From an uncultured Blautia sp. (lineage in GTDB: Bacteria; Bacillota; Clostridia; Lachnospirales; Lachnospiraceae), in NCBI GenBank assembly GCA_900765525.1, contig CAAFRY010000252.1:1-12576 (forward strand): 12,576 nucleotides of DNA, given 5' to 3'. Position 1 is the stretch's first letter; every line of letters starts with the position of its first letter. Both the position numbers and the translations under genes were made by a program. The notes under the pieces were generated by a model. The model searched no databases, was not told where the DNA came from, and saw only the letters and a list, made by a program, of their open reading frames with translations. This document shows positions 9,001 through 12,576 of this stretch, piece after piece.

Positions 9001-10589
9001 TTATTGGCCCATTTGCCGTAAGCCTTTGCATCATTGAAAAACTGCTTTGCAATACTCAAAGCCTGATTTTTATGTGCGTTGAAATCAATGGATGCACTAT
9101 TCATCACATAATATCTGGCGTCATCCGCCACCTGGACATCTGACATACTGAACTTAATCTCATTAGACCAACCGTGCTGGTCGCTGTCGCTGGCCGGGTT
9201 CAATTCCGGGTCTGCAATCAGCGCATGAGCCACCAACTGGGTAATGGCATAGTCCAAAGGCCAGGTTCCGTCTCCTGCTCCTATAGAATACTTGGAATCC
9301 ACAGAATCCTGCTGCACATACTGGGCTCCATGAGCCATAGTATACGCCAAAGCAGAATACAGCGCAGAATCCGCCCATTTGGCACCATTAGCTCCGTAAA
9401 TATCAGAGCTGCTGGAATTTTGTCCCACTTCAAAACAATAGGCATACCGTGATGTAGACTCTATCCATCTCAGGGCATATCCCATATACCACCAGTTATT
9501 CCAGTTAGGGTCCGATGTGTGGATACGGAAAAAATCCATGATTCCCGTACTCTCCGGAGAATCCCCTACTGCAGACTGCGAGTCCACATGAACTCTGAAG
9601 GTTCCTCCAGCTCTGGATGACAGGCTGTTGATTCCCGTCCCTATACTGTTCAGCACATTTAACCCTTCTGCCGAATTGGGAAGCAGAACATCTGTCTCCT
9701 GCTCATTCTGCTGCTCCTGGGTCTTATCTACATTCTGGGAACTATCACTGTCTCCGTTTTCCTGGCTATCCTGAGCATTCCCCGGGTTCTGACTGTCTCC
9801 GTTTTCCTGGGTGTCATCTCCGTTCTGCTTATCCGAAGCTTCTTGACTTCCTCCCTGCTCCTGGCTGCCGCTGTCTCCCTGGTCGTTTCCATTCCCCAGG
9901 TTTTCCTGGGTACCCTGACCATCTCCGGTTTCCTGATTATCTCCGGTCTCCGGACCATTTCCAGCTTCCCCGGTCTCTCCTGTTTCCGAATCGTTCCCAG
10001 CTTTACCGGCCTCTCCTGTTTCCTGATTACCTCCGGTCTCCGAATCATTCCCGGCTACCTGGGCATCTCCGCTTTCCGGGCCGTTCCCGGCTTCCTGGTT
10101 GTCTCCGGCTTCCTGGTTGTCTCCAGCCTCCGGGCCAGCCTCCTCATTGAGAAAATTCTGGGCAGCCTGGGAATTCTCCTGCCCTATCTCCTCCGGCTCT
10201 GTAACCTCAACCGTCCGGATTCCGCTTTTTTCCTGGTTCTCCACTATAGCCTTATAGGTAATTTCATATGCACCGGCTTCTTTAAAAATGTAGACCTCTG
10301 CCGGCTCCTGTCCCTCTTCTCTGACTACCTTTTCAAAGGTGTCCGGTTTAATTTCTGCTATTTGGGAAAATTCATTCAAATTCTTCCCCGATGAATCCTG
10401 AACCATTACCTGGTCCCACAAATCCACCTCTTCGCCCAGCGTTAGTTGATTCTTCTCCGCTTTTACACTAATTTCACCATTTATTCCCGGTGACTGATTG
10501 GAGGCTGCGCTTAACTGGAGAATTCCCATCTGGGCTGCCATCACGGCGATTAACAAAACCGCCATAAACTTCTTTCCATATCGCCTCAT
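6036..10589 (-). CDS. Giant thioester/Cna-B pilus adhesin, LPETG-anchored
   Basis: 1517 aa. Signal peptide 1-28. Residues 38-131 form a beta-rich, Ig-like region of unknown function. A Gly/Asn/Glu/Asp/Gln/Ser-rich linker spans 152-299. The thioester (TQXA) domain holds Cys385 (AYCFEVG), the only Cys outside the membrane anchor, and Gln451 (ITQLVAHALI). Two Cna-B domains follow (about 672-776 and 778-890; VKKVWTG and VEKKWTG starts), then five SpaA-like domains beginning near 896, 1015, 1127, 1240 and 1353, most ending in YYxxETxAPxGY. LPETG is at 1478-1482, followed by a membrane segment and basic tail. Family knowledge: such thioesters bond covalently to host-surface amines, and Cna-B/SpaA stalks resist proteases. 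AGGAG 9 nt upstream fixes the start. It is the first gene of the operon, directly behind the invertible segment. Tip position is inferred; the host ligand is unknown. Confidence 0.93.
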   Translation of the reverse strand: MRRYGKKFMAVLLIAVMAAQMGILQLSAASNQSPGINGEISVKAEKNQLTLGEEVDLWDQVMVQDSSGKNLNEFSQIAEIKPDTFEKVVREEGQEPAEVYIFKEAGAYEITYKAIVENQEKSGIRTVEVTEPEEIGQENSQAAQNFLNEEAGPEAGDNQEAGDNQEAGNGPESGDAQVAGNDSETGGNQETGEAGKAGNDSETGETGEAGNGPETGDNQETGDGQGTQENLGNGNDQGDSGSQEQGGSQEASDKQNGDDTQENGDSQNPGNAQDSQENGDSDSSQNVDKTQEQQNEQETDVLLPNSAEGLNVLNSIGTGINSLSSRAGGTFRVHVDSQSAVGDSPESTGIMDFFRIHTSDPNWNNWWYMGYALRWIESTSRYAYCFEVGQNSSSSDIYGANGAKWADSALYSALAYTMAHGAQYVQQDSVDSKYSIGAGDGTWPLDYAITQLVAHALIADPELNPASDSDQHGWSNEIKFSMSDVQVADDARYYVMNSASIDFNAHKNQALSIAKQFFNDAKAYGKWANNGYLDKIEFNVDTTSQPTLNGSNYEATFTVTPKSTSRDGSSLDHSSEFDKSSLKLTLSNAPSGAKIVAVDASKGQYKITFPKSSVEAGKTYNITVKASGKFDREKVMNYRSNNTNNQSMGFWEVTEEDVEDSTTFQLSVPSKLRLNVKKVWTGEWSQTYRPETVKVQLWRKSSAKPGGELVPYSYKTLKASENWTLPDDDDWKNLPIADSNGNVYTYYVKETVPSGYTFVSSTETTSSGTIVITNKQKQISLTVEKKWTGSYASEDLPDSITVELWRKSDANPNGSKVTGSDKTLKKSQGWKLPSNDIWEHLPVADKDGNVYTYYVKETVPSGFTFVSTTYAEADEVFENSQHQETITITNTAEEGPGFKLLKVDEDNPDMGLQGAEFILTDSLMAGKELMKAVSDAEGVVSFENLHKVMTPNKEYFIYESKAPEGYKLDGGYIGVTLSSGAVNVTTNGVGSAGTTHTSGEIKFTMKNEKSEPVEAEFTVKKVDSQNESVALEGAEFALRNSRNGANLQTAISGADGLVKFDKLDVGTYYVVETKAPEGYLLPEGYIQFKVSAQGSISIVDNGYGDLGNKVTNQPYDYQLGNEEQPRGSFVLKKADESGNGLKDAKFSLYKDSLSGTVVDTEKSASSTGKVTFRDLLPGTYYIKETTAPSEYKLPEGYIKFVINQEGEVSPWDTENGYGDLGQIQESGDFHFILKNEKIETSVKLQKVDSETENPLAGAVFELRSDTHSGTTLDTKTSDSDGMVTFEHLKAGETYYIVETKMPEGYKDFTSSINYNLCVSVEATGEVTMTPSYSLSSYIIKEDTAYVIWKNEPKKVDIYMYKVDAEDGGKLNGAVFELRQTPEGTPLQTIEIGKNSTEGYASFRDLGNGTYYIVETKAPDGYNALGEGHIKVTVSKGQIADVEVRYQEEDAAMITVEKSFSGASVSITVKNNKKEEIQLPETGGRGNLPFTCGGLMLLGIGLLLAIKYQKQRREVYRH
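9693..10137 (-). repeat. Low-complexity repeat region in the adhesin linker
   Basis: The linker (residues about 152-299) is made of degenerate 6-7-residue units such as GDNQEA, GNDSETG and GENGDSQ. At DNA level an exact 18-bp unit is repeated in tandem at 10089-10106 and 10107-10124, and another 18-mer recurs at 9748-9765 and 9793-9810. No hydrophobic clusters are present, so it should be a disordered, acidic spacer between the N-terminal domain and the thioester head. Confidence 0.8.
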
Positions 10590-10698
10590 AATAGCCTACT
10601 CCTTTTCATTTTCCTGCATACTTTCAGAGTTTTTCCTTCACCCCTTTTCCTCTATTTCTCACATAGCTGAAACATATTTCTCTGCAGCTATTTACCGC

Positions 10699-10725
10699 AT
10701 AATGTTAGTTATGTGGTAAAACAAA
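10699..10725 (+). repeat. Left inverted repeat (IRL) of the invertible segment
   Basis: 27 bp, an exact reverse complement of 10987-11013. The outer part holds a recombinase-like core: arms CATAA and TTATG around a 6-bp centre TGTTAG (10698-10713), followed by the inner tail TGGTAAAACAAA. It lies 109 bp upstream of the adhesin start codon and would be in the mRNA leader when the switch is ON. Confidence 0.95.
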
Positions 10726-10800
10726 CTTCATATATGGGTGACTCTGCCGGAAATTTTTATTTTTCTGAAAAGGACAGGCATTGACGTAATATTCTAGACA

Positions 10801-10854
10801 GCCAAAGGTATTTTTTAAGCCCATTGTCCTACCAAAAATCCCTTTGGCTTTTTT
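10801..10854 (+). terminator. Intrinsic terminator inside the invertible segment
   Basis: A 15-bp stem with one mismatch (10801-10815 with 10834-10848; outer arms GCCAAAGG/CCTTTGGC) and an 18-nt loop, followed by six T residues (10849-10854). As sequenced it acts rightward, upstream of the promoter. After inversion it would stop leftward transcripts coming out of the recombinase gene before they reach the pilus promoter. Confidence 0.75.
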
Positions 10855-10921
10855 GTCATGGAAAAAAATCGATAATCTTCTGTTTTATCCACGCCAAAAA
10901 AGCCAATAGCGGTTTTTCGTA

Positions 10922-10951
10922 TTGACTTTTTTGCAGACTGTGGGTTATAAT
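10922..10951 (+). promoter_or_regulatory. Near-consensus sigma-A promoter, pointing away from the pilus operon
   Basis: TTGACT (10922-10927), an 18-bp spacer and a perfect TATAAT (10946-10951). Predicted start is about 10958. No comparably good promoter faces the pilus genes in this orientation. The transcript would cross the right inverted repeat and run antisense into the recombinase gene. Confidence 0.88.
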
Positions 10952-10986
10952 TTCATTGATTAGTAGATAACTATATCTGCTATGTA

Positions 10987-11013
10987 TTTGTTTTACCACA
11001 TAACTAACATTAT
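10987..11013 (-). repeat. Right inverted repeat (IRR) of the invertible segment
   Basis: 27 bp, an exact reverse complement of 10699-10725. The base just outside differs: read from the outside inwards, the core arm is TATAA here and CATAA at the left site. It sits 4 bp downstream of the recombinase stop codon. Confidence 0.95.
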
Positions 11014-11017
11014 ATAG

Positions 11018-11872
11018 TTACAGGTCTGTCAGCAAATCCAGCTTTTCTATATTCCTTTTCCACTCTCTTATTCCTGCATATGTGTAAATCCTTGTTACCT
11101 CCAGGCTGCTGTGTCCTAATATATCCGCTAAATCAATAAGATTTTTTGTCTTCGCATAAAAAGTTCTGGCAAACAAATGGCGCAGGTTGTGGGGAAATAT
11201 CTTATCCGGATTTATCTTAGCTGCTTTGGCCAGATTTTTCATTTCCCTCCATATATTGGAACGGTCCTTTATTCTGCCATTCCTTGTGACAAAAATGTAT
11301 CCCTTTTTAATTCCCTGTTTTTTTCTATATAAGTCCAATTTCTTTCTCAATTTGTCCGTGAGTACCACCATCCTGTATTTCCCTTTGTTCCAAATCTTCA
11401 CTACTCCCTGTTTTATGTCCTCTACCCTAAAAAATTTTAATTCGCTAACCCGGATTCCCGTGGCACACATGGTTTCCATTATCATAGCCAGCTGTTCTTT
11501 CCCCTGCTTTTTGGCTGTGAAAATCAAAAGCTGATACTCCTTTTTCGTCAATTCTTTTTCCTGACCCTCATAGTTCAGCCGCTGTACCTTAATCCGTTTC
11601 AGCTTCCATCTTCCCAGTTCTATAAAAGAAAGAAACTGATTTAAAGCCACCATCATAGAATTGGCACTGCTTACGGCGTAGTGCTTAATCAACCAGTCTT
11701 TATATTCCAGCAAAAGCTCCTTTGTCATTATCTCCTCCCCGGAAAAACGAGTGAAAGTTTTCACATCTCTGACATACTTTTCGATAGTTGCAGCCGCATT
11801 TTCTCTTTCTCTCAAAAAATTTTGAAATTCTACCAAATCCAATTCTTCGATTTTTACATTTTTGTTTTCCAT
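11018..11872 (-). CDS. Tyrosine recombinase (probable invertase of the adjacent switch)
   Basis: 284 aa from the chosen start MENKNVKIEEL, which has AAAGGA 9 nt upstream; an upstream Met at 11902 lacks a Shine-Dalgarno. The N-terminal SAM-like core-binding domain covers about residues 6-90, and the catalytic domain about 105-275. Catalytic set: Arg141 (ATGIRVSEL), a Lys in the NKGK turn (163 or 165), His228 and Arg231 (PHNLRHLFA), His254 (LGHSSLEV) and nucleophile Tyr263 (TRIYTY), nine residues after His254 as in XerC/D. All residues are present, so it should be active. The family cuts 6-8-bp spacers between short inverted arms, and both neighbouring repeats have such a core. It is small, with no phage-type N-terminal arm-binding domain, like Xer and Fim-type invertases. 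Gene position and repeat placement make it the likely invertase; a trans-acting role elsewhere is also possible. Confidence 0.93.
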   Translation of the reverse strand: MENKNVKIEELDLVEFQNFLRERENAAATIEKYVRDVKTFTRFSGEEIMTKELLLEYKDWLIKHYAVSSANSMMVALNQFLSFIELGRWKLKRIKVQRLNYEGQEKELTKKEYQLLIFTAKKQGKEQLAMIMETMCATGIRVSELKFFRVEDIKQGVVKIWNKGKYRMVVLTDKLRKKLDLYRKKQGIKKGYIFVTRNGRIKDRSNIWREMKNLAKAAKINPDKIFPHNLRHLFARTFYAKTKNLIDLADILGHSSLEVTRIYTYAGIREWKRNIEKLDLLTDL

Positions 11873-11947
11873 TCTAAAATATCCTTTCTGCTTTTTATTC
11901 ATTTTTCAGTGACAAAGCCTCAATAACTCCTCTGCTCCTACATAAGA

Positions 11948-11989
11948 AAAATCCCAAGAAGATATATTATTATATCCTCTCAGGATTTT
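11948..11989 (-). terminator. Attenuator-like hairpin in the recombinase leader
   Basis: Outer stem AAAATCC/GGATTTT (11948-11954 with 11983-11989), a middle AGA/TCT and an inner GATATA/TATATC form a long imperfect hairpin. On the minus strand it is followed by TTTTTCTT, as in an intrinsic terminator. It lies between the putative recombinase promoter (12003-12029) and the start codon (11872), so it could be an attenuator, or the terminator of an older upstream unit. Confidence 0.5.
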
Positions 11990-12146
11990 CCTATACAAGA
12001 AAACTATATTATATACATGTTACTGTCAAGTAATCGCACAGATACTGAAATCAGGGAAAACAGCTTTAAAATGCTGATAGATATATCTTTACAAAATTGA
12101 CAAAAGAAATGCTCCAGGAAACTGTAAATCAGGAAGCAAAGCGTAG
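11990..12146. other. Non-coding stretch between the recombinase leader and the integrase remnant
   Basis: Apart from the putative promoter at 12003-12029 I see no gene. A short open frame (MLQETVNQEAKRRNYAI, stop at 12160) overlaps the start of the integrase fragment in another frame. It may be the leftover end of another gene, but I cannot assign it. Confidence 0.4.
12003..12029 (-). promoter_or_regulatory. Putative recombinase promoter
   Basis: Minus strand: perfect TTGACA (12024-12029), a short 15-bp spacer and TATAGT (12003-12008). Predicted start is near 11996, about 125 nt before the recombinase ATG and just upstream of the terminator-like hairpin. The short spacer makes it a weak call. 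Confidence 0.45.
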
Positions 12147-12341
12147 AAATTACGCCATATAAATACTTCTGTAATGGCAATGCTTAATATACCGGAAAAA
12201 TATGCGCAGAAAAGAGGAGGATGGAAGACACCTTTTGTCATGAAAAATGTATCCATGCATACCTTCAGTAAAGAAAGAATAGCTGTAGACGATAAGATTG
12301 ATAACTTTTTTGAAAAGATTGCAACACGAATTACAACATAA
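12147..12341 (+). pseudogene. C-terminal remnant of a phage/ICE-type integrase
   Basis: Translates as KLRHINTSVMAMLNIPEKY followed by AQKRGGWKT and SMHTFSKERIAVDDKIDNFF, then a stop at 12339. This is the end of a site-specific tyrosine integrase: LRHxNxSVMA is the HxLRH box region, RGGW carries the His/Trp box position, and the MHTFSKE segment is where the nucleophile Tyr normally lies (MKxVYxHTF); here it reads VSMHTF, so the Tyr is replaced by Ser. An in-frame TAG (12144) closes the frame upstream and no earlier domain is recognisable. It lies 36 bp from the 3' end of tRNA-Trp, a typical integration position. It is unrelated to the intact recombinase at 11018-11872 and cannot be active. Confidence 0.8.
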
Positions 12342-12345
12342 AATG

Positions 12346-12370
12346 AAAAAAACCTAGCATTTACTAGGCT
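12346..12370 (-). terminator. Intrinsic terminator of tRNA-Trp
   Basis: Stem CCTAG/CTAGG (12353-12357 with 12364-12368) with a 6-nt loop. On the minus strand it is followed by a seven-T run templated at 12346-12352. It begins about 10 nt after the tRNA 3' end. Confidence 0.85.
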
Positions 12371-12377
12371 TTATCTA

Positions 12378-12448
12378 CAGGGGATGAGGGATTCGAACCC
12401 CCATCGACGGTTTTGGAGACCGGTGCTCTACCATTGAACTAATCCCCT
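12378..12448 (-). tRNA. tRNA-Trp (anticodon CCA)
   Basis: 71-nt cloverleaf on the minus strand: 7-bp acceptor stem AGGGGAT/ATCCCCT, D arm TTAGTTCAATGGTAGAGC, anticodon loop CTCCAAA with CCA, and T loop TTCGAAT on a GGGGG/CCCTC stem with one G-U pair. Discriminator base is G; the 3' CCA is not encoded. In the anticodon stem CCGGT/ACCGT the outermost pair (27-43) is a C-U mismatch. It has its own promoter and terminator. Confidence 0.95.
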
Positions 12449-12470
12449 ATCCGGTATAAATATTAGTCAA

Positions 12471-12498
12471 TTTATACCAAGAAGGTATATACCTTCAA
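12471..12498 (-). promoter_or_regulatory. Promoter of tRNA-Trp, overlapping palindromes
   Basis: Minus strand TTGAAG (12493-12498), a 16-bp spacer and TATAAA (12471-12476), with a predicted start about 16 nt before the tRNA. A perfect 16-bp palindrome, GAAGGTATATACCTTC (12481-12496), covers the -35 and spacer. An inverted repeat GGTATAAA/TTTATACC (12453-12460 with 12471-12478) covers the -10 and start region. Confidence 0.55.
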
Positions 12499-12576
12499 AA
12501 CCACATACACAAAACACCGAAACTCATGAGCAGCTTTGCCGCTTATTGACTCGTGACTGCTTCAGGACTGCTCTCC

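Larger units (their letters stand above)
10699..11013. promoter_or_regulatory. Invertible promoter segment (phase switch) controlling the pilus operon
   Basis: 315 bp bounded by perfect 27-bp inverted repeats with 261 bp between them. It holds no gene, only one strong promoter (plus strand, 10922-10951) and one terminator (plus strand, 10801-10854). A tyrosine recombinase gene ends 4 bp beyond the right repeat and the pilus operon starts 109 bp beyond the left one. This is the layout of a site-specific promoter inversion switch of the fim or clostridial type. As sequenced, the promoter points away from the pilus operon, so the state is read as OFF. After inversion the -10 would lie at about 10761-10766 and transcription would start near 10754, about 165 nt before the adhesin ATG. 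That inversion happens is inferred. Confidence 0.9.

Noticed and set aside
9693..10137. CRISPR-like repeat array
   Set aside because: Repeats are short, degenerate, in frame and without regular spacers; they encode the adhesin linker.
9843..10394. A 183-codon open frame on the plus strand opposite the adhesin linker
   Set aside because: It is open only because the repeated, stop-poor linker codons are open in several frames. The product is a low-complexity hydrophobic string with no Shine-Dalgarno or domain.
10781..10812. TTGACG at 10781 as a second plus-strand promoter in the invertible segment
   Set aside because: No acceptable -10 at 16-18 bp spacing, and the terminator hairpin begins within the predicted start region.
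11009..11038. TATAAT on the minus strand at 11009-11014, overlapping the right repeat, as a leftward pilus promoter
   Set aside because: The nearest -35-like sequence (CTGACA) is only 12 bp away, and 17-bp spacing gives no match; the motif is explained by the recombination core arm.
12499..12576. Part of an rRNA operon upstream of tRNA-Trp
   Set aside because: The TTTTGAAGG-like stretch is reminiscent of rRNA spacers, but no recognisable 5S, 16S or 23S sequence is present and a separate tRNA promoter is visible.

Overview
The window looks like chromosomal DNA from a low-to-moderate GC Firmicute, most likely a gut-type Lachnospiraceae relative. Support comes from the YesM-type sensor kinase, the YkuD transpeptidase with a peptidoglycan-binding stalk, an LPXTG/class C sortase pilus locus and strong Shine-Dalgarno sites. 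The taxon is an inference from gene content; there is no species marker. Every intact gene lies on the minus strand; the only plus-strand coding sequence is a dead integrase fragment.

Reading right to left, in the direction of transcription: (1) 12378-12448 is tRNA-Trp with its own promoter and terminator. Beside its 3' end is the C-terminal remnant of an integrase (12147-12341), the scar of an old mobile element. (2) 11018-11872 encodes a stand-alone tyrosine recombinase. (3) 10699-11013 is a 315-bp segment bounded by perfect 27-bp inverted repeats. It contains one near-consensus sigma-A promoter and one intrinsic terminator. (4) 2764-10589 is a four-gene sortase-assembled pilus operon: a giant thioester/Cna-B adhesin, a major pilin, a class C sortase and a small minor pilin, ending in terminator hairpins. 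(5) 1014-2465 encodes an L,D-transpeptidase with its own promoter and a potentially folded leader. It is followed after 34 bp by a sensor histidine kinase whose 3' part runs off the window.

The central result is a phase-variation switch. The recombinase gene ends 4 bp from one inverted repeat, and the pilus operon begins 109 bp from the other. In the orientation present here, the strong promoter points away from the pilus operon and toward the 3' end of the recombinase gene, so the operon should be OFF. Inverting the segment would put the promoter about 165 nt upstream of the adhesin start codon, giving an ON state. The same inversion would turn the internal terminator so that it separates the recombinase gene from the pilus genes. 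In the OFF state the promoter would instead make antisense RNA across the recombinase gene.

The expected product is a covalent, host-surface-binding pilus. The adhesin has a single ectodomain Cys and a TQ motif consistent with an internal thioester, on a stalk of two Cna-B and five SpaA-like repeats. The major pilin forms the shaft through its YPK Lys and LPSTG motif, the class C sortase polymerises it, and the small pilin carries an unusual KPKTG sorting motif.
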